From Microbacterium murale (GTDB lineage Bacteria > Actinomycetota > Actinomycetes > Actinomycetales > Microbacteriaceae), in contig NZ_BMCM01000003.1 of NCBI RefSeq assembly GCF_014635185.1, positions 357,623 through 421,622 of the forward strand: a stretch of DNA of 64,000 nucleotides, in the 5' to 3' direction. Both the position numbers and the translations under genes were made by a program. Below, one piece after another: positions 52,524 to 61,003 of the stretch (position 1 is the stretch's first letter; the number at the start of each line of letters is the position of its first letter). Below the pieces are notes generated by a model. It saw only the letters and a list, made by a program, of their open reading frames with translations. It searched no databases and was not told the DNA's origin.

Positions 52524-52533
52524 AAGGTAGCCT
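52524..52533. promoter_or_regulatory. Overlapping divergent -10 boxes (thiL / DUF3515)
   Basis: Minus-strand TACCTT (52529-52524) and plus-strand TAGCCT (52528-52533) share two base pairs. They lie seven and six bases before the two start codons, which are only 23 bp apart. RNA polymerase could occupy only one direction at a time. Confidence 0.62.
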
Positions 52534-52539
52534 GGAATC

Positions 52540-53058
52540 ATGTCTCGTCGTCTTGCCGCAGCCGCCGTCGTCCTGCTCGGAGCGGCCCTCCTCGGCGGGT
52601 GCTCGACCACGGTGCACCTCGAGCCTGCAGACGACGCGAACAACCCGCTGTGCGCCGAGGTCTCCGTGGGGCTGCAGAACGTCGGGAGCCTCGCCGACAA
52701 GGATCGTCGTTGGACGGATGCGCAGGCGACAGGCGCGTGGGGCGACGAAGGCGCGGCATCCGCGATCATCCTGAGATGCGGCGTCGCCGTCCCCGCTCCG
52801 ACGAGCGAACTGCAGTGCGTGACGCTCGAGGGCGTCGACTGGCTCGTCGACGCGTCGGAGACGCCGTTCCTGCGACTGACCACCTACGGCCGCGACCCGG
52901 CCGTTCAGCTGTACATCGATACCGGAGCGGTCAGCTCGAACGATGTGATCAGCACTCGTACGCTCGTCGGGGCGATCACCGCGATCCCCGCCGACGGGAA
53001 ATGCACCGCACCGGATGAACTCGACGAAGACGCACAGGAGCTCCTGGAACTCGGCTGA
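52540..53058 (+). CDS. DUF3515 lipoprotein
   Basis: 172 residues: signal peptide with lipobox LLGGC (Cys21 lipidated), then an extracytoplasmic DUF3515 domain with EVSVGLQNVGSLADKDRRWT and four further Cys. The domain occurs across Actinobacteria, almost always next to thiL and ddl, as here; function unknown. Probably leaderless. Confidence 0.92.
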   Translation: MSRRLAAAAVVLLGAALLGGCSTTVHLEPADDANNPLCAEVSVGLQNVGSLADKDRRWTDAQATGAWGDEGAASAIILRCGVAVPAPTSELQCVTLEGVDWLVDASETPFLRLTTYGRDPAVQLYIDTGAVSSNDVISTRTLVGAITAIPADGKCTAPDELDEDAQELLELG

Positions 53059-53105
53059 TCCTCAACGCCGCTGAGTCAACGTCACTGAGCCAACGCCGCC
53101 GAGTC

Positions 53106-54194
53106 TCAGCGCTGCATGCCGACTTCGACGAGTTCGGTGATGAGGTCGCTGTAGCTCAGTCCCGATGCGACCCAGCACTTCGGAAACATCGAGATCGGCG
53201 TGAAGCCCGGCATCGTGTTGAGCTCGTTGACGACGAGTTCGCCGTCGGGCGTGACGAAGAAGTCCACCCGCGCCAGGCCCTTGCCGTCGACCGCCTCGAA
53301 TGCGCGCAGAGAGACTTCGCGCAGTCGCTCGATGAGCTCATCGTCGACATCTGCAGGGCACACGATGTCCACGCCGTCGCCGCCGAGGTACTTTCCCTCG
53401 AAGTCGTAGAAGCTGCGCGATGTGAGGACCACTTCGCCAGGAAGCGATGCCCGTGCCCCCTCGCCAGCACGACCGGCGAGCACGCCGACCTCGATCTCGC
53501 GACCGTCGACCTTCGACTCCACGAGCACCTTCTCGTCCTCGGCGAAGGCGATGCGCATCGCCTCGTCCAGCCCGTCGCCGTCGACGACTCGCGAAACCCC
53601 GACGCTCGATCCTGCGCTGGCGGGCTTGACGAACACGACCGGGCCGAGAGCTGCGATGTCGTCACGAAGCAGTGGGGCGTCAGCCTCCCACTGCGCACGG
53701 CGGATCGTGATGCCTGGCGACACGGCAATGCCGGCGGCGGACAGCGCGAGCTTCGTGAAGTGCTTGTCGAGGCAGATCGCCGAGTCGAGGATTCCGCAGC
53801 CCGCGTACGGCACCTCGAGCACATCGAAGAACCCCTGTATCGCGCCGTCTTCGCCGTGCAGCCCGTGAAGGAGCGGCAGCACCACGTCGATCTCACCCAG
53901 GCCCGTGACCGAGCCGTCGGCCCGAGTGACCCGCAGAGTCCGGTCTCCACCTGGCTCTGGCCACAGCACGCGCGTGCCGTTGTCATCTACCTCCGGGAGG
54001 TGCGCGGCATCCAGCGCGAACTTGTCCGGGCGGTCCTCCTCCAGGACGAACGCGCCCTCACGTGTGATCCCCACGGGGATCACGTCGTAGCGCTCGCGAT
54101 CAATCGCGCGCAGCACTCCGCCCGCCGTCGCGGAACTGATGGAATGCTCGCTGGAACGCCCTCCGAAGAGCACCACCACCGTCTGCTTGTCCAT
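53106..54194 (-). CDS. ddl: D-alanine--D-alanine ligase
   Basis: 362-residue ATP-grasp ligase: TVVVLFGGRSSEHSISSATA, LPLLHGLHGEDGAIQGFFDV, VVFVKPASAGSSVGVSRV, RVDFFVTPDGELVVNELNTM then PGFTPISMFP. It makes D-Ala-D-Ala for peptidoglycan. The ATG has GGAGAG eight bases upstream and is the conserved start. The gpsA frame runs 95 bp into it, which is unusual. Operon with gpsA, plsC and murA. Confidence 0.96.
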   Translation of the reverse strand: MDKQTVVVLFGGRSSEHSISSATAGGVLRAIDRERYDVIPVGITREGAFVLEEDRPDKFALDAAHLPEVDDNGTRVLWPEPGGDRTLRVTRADGSVTGLGEIDVVLPLLHGLHGEDGAIQGFFDVLEVPYAGCGILDSAICLDKHFTKLALSAAGIAVSPGITIRRAQWEADAPLLRDDIAALGPVVFVKPASAGSSVGVSRVVDGDGLDEAMRIAFAEDEKVLVESKVDGREIEVGVLAGRAGEGARASLPGEVVLTSRSFYDFEGKYLGGDGVDIVCPADVDDELIERLREVSLRAFEAVDGKGLARVDFFVTPDGELVVNELNTMPGFTPISMFPKCWVASGLSYSDLITELVEVGMQR

Positions 54195-55233
54195 GATTGG
54201 TTCTCTCCTCCTGGGGAGTGTCGTCGTCAGTCGTCAGGTGAGGCGCGATGTCACGCGGATTCATCGTCCCGTCGAGCACCATCTTCACCTGCTCGACGAT
54301 GGGCATGTGCACACCGGAATCACGGGCCAGTTGCAGGATCGGAGCGACGGATGCCAGACCCTCTGCGGTCTGGTTCATCTGCTTGACGACGTCCTGGTAG
54401 CTGTACCCCTGGCCGAGCAGCCTGCCCGCGGTGTTGTTGCGGCTCAGCGGCGACTGGCATGTTGCGATCAGGTCACCGAGACCGGCAAGACCCTGCAGCG
54501 TCTCGGGCTGTGCGCCGTTCGCCACGGCGAAGTCGGTCATCTCGACCAGACCGCGGGTGATGATCGAGGCCTTCGTGTTCTCTCCGTAGCCGACGCCGTC
54601 GACGATGCCGATCGCCACGGCGATCAGGTTCTTCAGCACGCCGCCGAACTCGGTGCCGATCACGTCGGTGTTCACGAACGTGCGGAAGTAGGAATTGCGG
54701 GCCGCACGGGCGACCGTCTCTGCCGTCTCCTGGCTGAGCGAGGCGATCACGGCGGCGGTGGGCTGTTCGCGCGCGATCTCGAGCGCGAGGTTCGGTCCCG
54801 AAGCGACGGCGATCTGCGCGGGGTCGCAGCGCAGCTCCTGCTCGATCACCTGGCTCATGCGCAGGCCGCTCGAGCGCTCGACACCCTTCATCAGGCTGAT
54901 GATGGGCAGCTCCCGACCGTCGAGCAGCGGACGCAGCGCCTTGAGGTTCTCTCGCAGCGACTGGCTCGGCACGGACAGGTAGACCTGATCCGCGCCGGCA
55001 AGCGCCGTCGACAGATCGTGCGTGGCCGTCATGGTGCGCGGGAGATTGATGCCGGGGAGGTACTTCGAGTTGCGCTTGCCCTCGGCGATCTCGAGAGCCT
55101 GCTCAGGCCGGCGGGCCCACATGGTGACCTGGGCGCCGCCGTCGGCGAGGATCTTGCCGAAGGTGGTCCCCCAGCTGCCGGATCCGATCACGGTGACGCG
55201 CGGACCTGCGGACGAAGAGCTCTTACGAGTCAA
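54100..55233 (-). CDS. gpsA: Glycerol-3-phosphate dehydrogenase (NAD(P)+)
   Basis: 377 residues: VTVIGSGSWGTTFGKILADG, then GVGYGENTKASIITRGLVEM (catalytic Lys) and GLGDLIATCQSPLSRNN. It makes glycerol-3-phosphate for lipid synthesis, complementing PlsC next door. The conserved protein ends near residue 335; about 40 further residues, ending DGGRSAARD, are Arg/Gly-rich and overlap ddl in another frame by 95 bp. Start overlaps the plsC stop by 11 bp. Confidence 0.95.
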   Translation of the reverse strand: MTRKSSSSAGPRVTVIGSGSWGTTFGKILADGGAQVTMWARRPEQALEIAEGKRNSKYLPGINLPRTMTATHDLSTALAGADQVYLSVPSQSLRENLKALRPLLDGRELPIISLMKGVERSSGLRMSQVIEQELRCDPAQIAVASGPNLALEIAREQPTAAVIASLSQETAETVARAARNSYFRTFVNTDVIGTEFGGVLKNLIAVAIGIVDGVGYGENTKASIITRGLVEMTDFAVANGAQPETLQGLAGLGDLIATCQSPLSRNNTAGRLLGQGYSYQDVVKQMNQTAEGLASVAPILQLARDSGVHMPIVEQVKMVLDGTMNPRDIAPHLTTDDDTPQEERTNHGQADGGGALRRAFQRAFHQFRDGGRSAARD

Positions 55234-55987
55234 GGCGACCGGTCTCCTTCTGCCCGTGATCGGACGGGTTCCAGCGGGTCGCGGAGGCCTTCTCGTCGCG
55301 CAGCTCCTCGAGCAGTGCCGTGATCGCGTTCATCAGCCGATTGGTGGCCTCGTTGAGCGCCGACTGCTCGCCGGCTCGACCGGTCAGGTCTGAGATGTCG
55401 ACAGGATCACCGATCAGCACCTGCACGCGCTTGCGCGGCGGCCAGAGGCTCAGCCCCTTCTGATAGCGACCCATGATGTGCTGCGTACCCCACTGCGCCA
55501 CCGGAATGAGCGGGATGTCACCCGCGAGCGCGAGGCGCACGGCGCCGGACTTCCCCCGCATCGGCCAGAGCTCGGGGTCGCGGGTGAGGGTGCCTTCTGG
55601 ATAGACGATCACGCCGCGCTGGTTCTCCACGAGAGCCCGCGATTGCATGATCGTCTGCTTCGCCGCGGCCGCGGACGTCGCGCGAGCGACCGGTACCATC
55701 CCGGTCTTGCGCATGAGCCAGCCGAGAACCGGAACTCGGAACAGGCTCTCCTTCGCCATGAAGCGGGGCGCGCGCCCCAGCCGCCACACCGCCGCTGCGA
55801 CGATGAGCGGATCGAACTCCGAGTAGTGGTTCGGCGCGAGCACGAAGGCGCCCTCGGCTGGCAGCTTCTCCTTGTTGCGGATCTCGATCTTGGCGAGGTA
55901 TCCGACAGCGGGCACCACGATCGCCGCGAGCGGCCAGAACGGGCTCGGGCGGGACTTCTCGGATGACCGGGAGCCCATCGGCGTCAC
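55223..55987 (-). CDS. plsC: 1-acyl-sn-glycerol-3-phosphate acyltransferase
   Basis: 254-residue acyltransferase with FVLAPNHYSEFDPLIVAAAV (Hx4D motif) and VIVYPEGTLTRDPEL (EGT motif). An N-terminal hydrophobic stretch (SPFWPLAAIVVPAVGYLAKI) anchors it to the membrane. It acylates lysophosphatidate. It overlaps murA by 4 bp and gpsA by 11 bp, placing lipid and wall genes in one operon. Confidence 0.92.
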   Translation of the reverse strand: MTPMGSRSSEKSRPSPFWPLAAIVVPAVGYLAKIEIRNKEKLPAEGAFVLAPNHYSEFDPLIVAAAVWRLGRAPRFMAKESLFRVPVLGWLMRKTGMVPVARATSAAAAKQTIMQSRALVENQRGVIVYPEGTLTRDPELWPMRGKSGAVRLALAGDIPLIPVAQWGTQHIMGRYQKGLSLWPPRKRVQVLIGDPVDISDLTGRAGEQSALNEATNRLMNAITALLEELRDEKASATRWNPSDHGQKETGRLDS

Positions 55988-57351
55988 CGGACGACGTCGA
56001 AGTCGGCGCCGAGGGCGTCGAGCTTGGCCAGGAACTTCTCGTATCCGCGGCTGAGAATGTCGACACCGGATACCTGCGACTGGCCCTCCGCCGTGAGCGC
56101 GGCGATCACGTGGCTGTATCCACCGCGAAGATCGGGGACGACGATGTCGGCGGAGTGCAGTGGCGTCGGCCCGGTGATGACCGCTGCCTGCTCGAGCTCC
56201 CGACGCGGCACGCGACGCGGCCCGTTCTGCAGCCCGTGCGGGTGAACGACGATGTCGGCGCCCATCTTGACCAGTGCATCCGTGAAGCCGAAGCGGTTCT
56301 CGTAGACCGTCTCGTGGACGATCGAGCGGCCCTCCGCCTGCGTGAGCGCGACGATGAGGGGCTGCTGCCAGTCCGTCATGAAGCCGGGGTGCACGTCGGT
56401 CTCGATGACGACCGGCTGAAGCTCGCCACCGCGACGGAAGAGGATGCCGTCCTCCTTCACGTCGAACCAGCCACCCGCCTTGCGGAACACGTTGAGGAAG
56501 GTGAGCATCTCCTGCTGCTTGGCGCCGCCGACGAAGATCTCGCCGTCGGTTGCGAGTGCGGCAGACGCCCAGGACGCGGCCTCGTTGCGGTCGAAGATCG
56601 AGCGGTGGTCGTAGCCGCGCAGCGTCTCCACGCCCTCGATGAGGATCACACGGTTCGGCTCGTAGGAGATGATCGCGCCCATCTTCTGCAGCACGGCGAT
56701 CAGGTCCATGATCTCGGGCTCGATGGCCGCGTTGCGCAGCTCTGTCGTGCCCTCGGCGCGCACGGCGGTCAACAGCACCTGCTCGGTGGCACCCACACTC
56801 GGGTACGGCAGATGGATGTTCGCGCCGTGCAGGCGGCCACCCTGCGTGGACAGGCGGATGCCGCTGGGCAGCTTCTCGACGACCGCACCGAACTTGCGGA
56901 GCGCGTCGAGGTGGAAGTCGATCGGGCGGTCGCCGATGCGGCAGCCGCCGAGATCGGGGATGAACGCCTGGCCGAGGCGATGCAGCAGAGGTCCGCAGAA
57001 CAGGATCGGAATGCGCGAGGCACCGGCGTGAGCGTCGATCTCCTCCATGTGCGCGGATTCCACGTCACTGGGGTCGAAGACCAGCGAGCCGACCTCGTCG
57101 CCTTCACTGACGCGGACGCCGTGCACTTCGAGCAGCGAGCGCACGACGGCGACATCGCTGATGCCGGGCACGTCGCGCAGGATGCTGGTGTCCTCGCCGA
57201 GGAGGGATGCGACCATCGCCTTCGTGGCGAGGTTCTTCGCCCCCTTCACATCGACACGGCCGCGCAGCGGCCTTCCACCTCGGATTGCCAGCACGTCTCC
57301 GGTCAAAGCAGGAACTCCCTCTGGAAGGTCAGCGCGCACGGTTGTCGTCAT
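55984..57351 (-). CDS. murA: UDP-N-acetylglucosamine 1-carboxyvinyltransferase
   Basis: 455 residues with the EPSP-synthase fold: GRVDVKGAKNLATKAMVASL (Lys-Asn substrate pair), LGGCRIGDRPIDFH (active-site Cys about 137), SVGATEQVLLTAVRAEGTTE, and EIETDVHPGFMTDWQQP-type C-terminal block. It commits UDP-GlcNAc to peptidoglycan. The Cys is retained, unlike mycobacterial MurA, which has Asp there and resists fosfomycin. First gene of murA-plsC-gpsA-ddl. Confidence 0.95.
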   Translation of the reverse strand: MTTTVRADLPEGVPALTGDVLAIRGGRPLRGRVDVKGAKNLATKAMVASLLGEDTSILRDVPGISDVAVVRSLLEVHGVRVSEGDEVGSLVFDPSDVESAHMEEIDAHAGASRIPILFCGPLLHRLGQAFIPDLGGCRIGDRPIDFHLDALRKFGAVVEKLPSGIRLSTQGGRLHGANIHLPYPSVGATEQVLLTAVRAEGTTELRNAAIEPEIMDLIAVLQKMGAIISYEPNRVILIEGVETLRGYDHRSIFDRNEAASWASAALATDGEIFVGGAKQQEMLTFLNVFRKAGGWFDVKEDGILFRRGGELQPVVIETDVHPGFMTDWQQPLIVALTQAEGRSIVHETVYENRFGFTDALVKMGADIVVHPHGLQNGPRRVPRRELEQAAVITGPTPLHSADIVVPDLRGGYSHVIAALTAEGQSQVSGVDILSRGYEKFLAKLDALGADFDVVR

Positions 57352-57445
57352 TCGAGGAGCCTCACTTCATGGTCATGGACGCGGCGCCAGCCGCCGGAGC
57401 GGATGCTCCAGGCTCACGGTGTGCTCGGTGCCAGCGGACTGTATG

Positions 57446-58042
57446 TCAGCGAACAGGGAGCGTACGTGGCCGCCACGACTCGCGGCGGGCCTCGAACTGC
57501 GCGATCTTGTCTTCGTTGCGCAGCGTGAGCCCGATGTCATCGAGCCCTTCGAGGAGCCGCCATCTAGTGTAATCGTCGATCTCGATGGCGGCTCGGAGGT
57601 CGCCGACAGCGGCGGTGCGCGCCTCGAGATCCACCGTGATCTCGACGCCCGGATTCGCGTCGATCTCGGCCCAGATCCGCTCGAGATCCGGTTCCGAGAT
57701 GGTCGCTGCGAGCAGTCCCTGCTTGCCGGAGTTGCCGCGGAAGATGTCACCGAAACGTGTGCTCAGTATGACCTTGAAACCGAAATCTCTCAGCGCCCAC
57801 ACCGCGTGCTCCCGGCTGGATCCAGTGCCGAAATCCGGGCCGGCCACCAACACGGAGGCGCCCTGGAAAGCAGGCTGGTTCAGCACGAACTCCGGGTCCT
57901 GACGCCAGGCGTGGAAGAGCGCGTCCTCGAAGCCGGTCTTCGTCACCCGCTTCAGGAACACGGCGGGGATGATCTGGTCGGTGTCGACGTTCGAGCGTTT
58001 CAGCGGGGCCGCGATGCCGGTCTGGGTGGTGAACTTCTCCAT
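57446..58042 (-). CDS. leuD: 3-isopropylmalate dehydratase small subunit
   Basis: 198 residues from the ATG at 58042 ([20 protein letters not shown]), 2 bp after the leuC stop; an open frame 75 codons longer lies inside leuC and is rejected. [16 protein letters not shown] and [20 protein letters not shown] are the swivel-domain signatures. With LeuC it isomerises isopropylmalate in leucine synthesis. Confidence 0.96.
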   Translation of the reverse strand: MEKFTTQTGIAAPLKRSNVDTDQIIPAVFLKRVTKTGFEDALFHAWRQDPEFVLNQPAFQGASVLVAGPDFGTGSSREHAVWALRDFGFKVILSTRFGDIFRGNSGKQGLLAATISEPDLERIWAEIDANPGVEITVDLEARTAAVGDLRAAIEIDDYTRWRLLEGLDDIGLTLRNEDKIAQFEARRESWRPRTLPVR

Positions 58043-58044
58043 GA

Positions 58045-59505
58045 TCAGGCTCCTACCAGCTCTCGCGCGGGTTCCAGGTCGCTCGGGCTCGACAGTGTGC
58101 CGCGCACGGCCGTCGCTGCGGCGACCAGTGGCGAGACGAGGTGGGTGCGGCCACCCTTGCCCTGACGCCCCTCGAAGTTGCGGTTCGACGTCGATGCGCA
58201 GCGCTCCCCCGGCGACAGCTGATCCGGGTTCATGCCGAGGCACATCGAGCACCCCGCGAAACGCCACTCAGCACCGAAGTCCTTGACGATCTGATCGATG
58301 CCCTCGGCCTCGGCCTCCAGGCGCACGCGAGCAGAGCCGGGGACGACCATGACGCGCACGCCGTCGGCCTTCTTGCGTCCCTTGATGACGGAAGCGAACG
58401 CCCGCAGATCCTCGATGCGGCTGTTCGTGCACGACCCCATGAAGACGGCATCCACCGGCACCTCCTTGAGAGGCGTTCCTGGTGTGAGATCCATGTACTG
58501 CAGCGCGCGCTCGGCGGCGACGCGCTCGTTGGGATCCGCGATGTCGGCAGGGTTCGGCACCGACGAGGAGAGGGAGCTGCCCTGGCCGGGGTTCGTGCCC
58601 CAGGTCACGAACGGCTCGAGCTCGTTCGCATCGATCAGCACCTCCGCGTCGAACGTCGCGCCGTCGTCGGTGGGGAGCGTGCGCCAGTAGGCCACAGCGT
58701 CTTCCCAGTCCTCTCCCTGCGGAGCGTGCGGCTTGTCCTTGACGTAGGCGAAGGTCGTCTCATCGGGTGCGACCATGCCGGCACGGGCTCCGGCCTCGAT
58801 CGACATGTTGCAGATCGTCATCCGCCCCTCCATCGAGAGGGCGCGGATCGCGCTACCACGGAACTCGAGCACGTAGCCCTGCCCGCCGCCGGTGCCGATC
58901 TTCGCGATCACGGCGAGGATGATGTCCTTCGCGCTCACACCGGACTTCAGGTCGCCCTCGACCGTGATCGCCATCGTCTTGAACGGCTTCAGGGGCAGGG
59001 TCTGCGTCGCCATGACATGCTCGACCTCGCTGGTGCCGATGCCGAACGCCATGGCGCCGAACGCGCCGTGCGTCGAGGTGTGCGAGTCGCCGCACACGAC
59101 AGTGATGCCCGGCATCGTGAGGCCGAGCTGTGGTCCGACCACGTGCACGATGCCCTGCTCCGCGTCGCCAAGGGAGTGGATGCGGACACCGAACTCCTCG
59201 GCGTTGCGCCGAAGCGTCTCGATCTGGGTGCGGCTGGTGAGATCGGCGATCGGCTTGTCGATCTCGAGCGTCGGCGTGTTGTGGTCCTCGGTCGCGATCG
59301 TCAGGTCGACCCTGCGCAGCGGCCTGTCTTCGGCGCGCAGGCCGTCGAAAGCCTGAGGGCTGGTCACCTCGTGCACCAGGTGCAGGTCGATGTAGATCAG
59401 GTCGGGCTCGCCGTTCTCGCCCTTCACGACGAGATGGTCATCCCAGACCTTCTCGGCGAGCGTACGGGGGCGAGCGGATGCGGTGTCGACTGCAGGGGTG
59501 TTCAT
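58045..59505 (-). CDS. leuC: 3-isopropylmalate dehydratase large subunit
   Basis: 486-residue aconitase-fold protein. Fe-S ligands are in [13 protein letters not shown] and [35 protein letters not shown] and [20 protein letters not shown] are typical. Ribosome binding site AGGAG before the ATG at 59505. Upstream is a 15-residue leader peptide with three consecutive Leu codons and a strong hairpin, so leuCD is probably attenuated by leucine supply. Confidence 0.97.
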   Translation of the reverse strand: MNTPAVDTASARPRTLAEKVWDDHLVVKGENGEPDLIYIDLHLVHEVTSPQAFDGLRAEDRPLRRVDLTIATEDHNTPTLEIDKPIADLTSRTQIETLRRNAEEFGVRIHSLGDAEQGIVHVVGPQLGLTMPGITVVCGDSHTSTHGAFGAMAFGIGTSEVEHVMATQTLPLKPFKTMAITVEGDLKSGVSAKDIILAVIAKIGTGGGQGYVLEFRGSAIRALSMEGRMTICNMSIEAGARAGMVAPDETTFAYVKDKPHAPQGEDWEDAVAYWRTLPTDDGATFDAEVLIDANELEPFVTWGTNPGQGSSLSSSVPNPADIADPNERVAAERALQYMDLTPGTPLKEVPVDAVFMGSCTNSRIEDLRAFASVIKGRKKADGVRVMVVPGSARVRLEAEAEGIDQIVKDFGAEWRFAGCSMCLGMNPDQLSPGERCASTSNRNFEGRQGKGGRTHLVSPLVAAATAVRGTLSSPSDLEPARELVGA

Positions 59506-59546
59506 GTCATGTCTCCTGAGGATGGCGATGAGGCCCGCAAAGGACT

Positions 59547-59585
59547 CCGCGACGAGGAGGGGCTCAGAACGAGAACTCGTCGCGG
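59547..59585 (-). promoter_or_regulatory. Attenuator hairpin before leuC
   Basis: Perfect 10-bp inverted repeat CCGCGACGAG / CTCGTCGCGG with a 19-base loop. One arm lies in the leader-peptide codons just after the Leu run; the other contains CTCCTCG, which could also pair with the leuC ribosome binding site AGGAG. Two mutually exclusive foldings are therefore possible. Confidence 0.62.
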
Positions 59586-59611
59586 CCGCTAAGAAGGAGC
59601 ACGCACCGCAT
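59564..59611 (-). CDS. leu leader peptide (15 residues)
   Basis: [15 protein letters not shown], then TGA. The three Leu codons are CTC CTT CTT; CTT is rare in this GC-rich genome, which would sharpen stalling when leucine is short. TAATCT (59623-59618) ends six bases before the ATG and there is no ribosome binding site, so the message is likely leaderless. Position, Leu run and following hairpin match ribosome-mediated attenuation of leucine genes. Confidence 0.72.
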   Translation of the reverse strand: MRCVLLLSGRDEFSF

Positions 59612-59617
59612 GTCGTC

Positions 59618-59623
59618 AGATTA
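59618..59623 (-). promoter_or_regulatory. -10 box of the leu leader
   Basis: Minus-strand TAATCT, six bases (GACGAC), then the leader-peptide ATG at 59611. No convincing -35. Confidence 0.6.
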
Positions 59624-59692
59624 CCACCGCTTCACAGGTCGACGGTCCCCCGTGACAGGCTACGAGGCACCCGGTTGATCGAGAGGTAGCGC

Positions 59693-61003
59693 ATGTCCGC
59701 TGAGCCCGCCCATTTCACCACCCGCGCCCTGCATGCGGCCAGAGTGCGCGAGACGGCGTCTGCGCGAGCCACGCCGATCTACCTCACGGCGGGGTTCGAG
59801 TTCGACGACTTCGACCACGCGGCGGAGCACTTCGGGACCGGTGCCGGCTTCGGATACACACGTACCGGAAATCCCACCGTGCGCGCTGTGGAGCGTCAAC
59901 TCGCCGAACTCGAGTCCGGCGCTGATGCCGTCATGGTCGCGAGCGGGCAGGCCGCGGTATCCACCGCGCTCCTCACGGTCTCCGGCGCTGGCGACCACAT
60001 CGTCTCATCCGCGCACATCTATGAGGGCACCAGAGGACTGCTGCTCGACAACCTCGCGCGGCTCGGCATCGAGGCGACCTTCGTCGACGACATCGCCGAT
60101 CCGGATGCCTGGCGCGCAGCCGTTCGCCCGAACACGCGCGCATTCTTCGCCGAGTCGATCGCGAACGCGCGAAACGACGTGCTCGACATCGCTGCGGTGA
60201 GCCGGGTCGCCGATGACGCGGCCGTACCGCTGATCGTGGACAACACCCTGGCGACTCCGTATCTCGTTCGCCCGCTGGAGCACGGTGCATCGATCGTCGT
60301 GCACTCCGCATCGAAGTTCCTCGCCGGTCACGGCTCCGTGCTGGGCGGGGTCCTCGTCGACAGCGGGCGCTTCGATGCGGCGCGCACCGGGCACAACGCC
60401 CCTCATCTCGTATTACCAGGCCGTGGCGGTCTGCCCAGTATCGCCGCTCGCCACGGCGGCAATGCGCGCATCGCATACGCGCGCGAATCGGTGGCTCCGC
60501 GCTTCGGCGCTTCACCCTCGCCGCTCAACGCGTTCCTCATCGGCCAGGGTGCGGAGACGCTCGGTCTGCGCGTGCAGCGTCAGTCGCAGAACGCACTGGA
60601 GGTCGCCCGCTGGCTCGCAGCGCAGGATGCTGTGGAGTCAGTGGACTACGCGGGGCTTCCCAGCCATCCGGACCACGCGACCGCCGCACGATATCTGCAG
60701 AACGGCTTCGGTTCTGTCTTCACCTTCACACTGCGCGGCGGACTCGACGCAGCCAGAGGCTTCGTCGAGGGCGTTCGTCTTTTCACCCATATGACCCATA
60801 TCGGAGACGTCCGGTCTCTCGTGCTGCATCCGGCGACCACAAGCCATGCGCTGCGCACCGTCGAGGAACGGAGCCGGCTCGGCGTCCATCCAGGCACTCT
60901 GCGCCTGTCCATCGGCATCGAGGAGGTCGCAGACCTCATCGGTGATCTCGCGCAGGTGCTCCTCACGCTCGATGAGACGGCACCCACCGAGGCGGTCGCA
61001 TGA
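59693..61003 (+). CDS. PLP-dependent Cys/Met-metabolism enzyme (O-acetylhomoserine sulfhydrylase type)
   Basis: 436 residues: YTRTGNPTVRAVERQLAELE, MVASGQAAVSTALLTV, IVDNTLATPYLVRPLEHGA, and the PLP Lys in VHSASKFLAGHGSVLGG. The fold type I sulfhydrylase/cystathionine lyase family is certain; the long substrate loop and C-terminus resemble MetY (O-acetylhomoserine plus sulfide to homocysteine). GAGAGG precedes the ATG. It overlaps the flavin monooxygenase gene by 4 bp, so the pair probably handles a sulfur compound: the oxidase may free sulfite or sulfide that this enzyme fixes. Confidence 0.87.
   Translation: MSAEPAHFTTRALHAARVRETASARATPIYLTAGFEFDDFDHAAEHFGTGAGFGYTRTGNPTVRAVERQLAELESGADAVMVASGQAAVSTALLTVSGAGDHIVSSAHIYEGTRGLLLDNLARLGIEATFVDDIADPDAWRAAVRPNTRAFFAESIANARNDVLDIAAVSRVADDAAVPLIVDNTLATPYLVRPLEHGASIVVHSASKFLAGHGSVLGGVLVDSGRFDAARTGHNAPHLVLPGRGGLPSIAARHGGNARIAYARESVAPRFGASPSPLNAFLIGQGAETLGLRVQRQSQNALEVARWLAAQDAVESVDYAGLPSHPDHATAARYLQNGFGSVFTFTLRGGLDAARGFVEGVRLFTHMTHIGDVRSLVLHPATTSHALRTVEERSRLGVHPGTLRLSIGIEEVADLIGDLAQVLLTLDETAPTEAVA

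Noticed and set aside
54139-59592. Several long plus-strand frames antisense to gpsA, murA and leuC
   Set aside because: All lie opposite strongly conserved genes, lack ribosome binding sites and show shadow-type composition.
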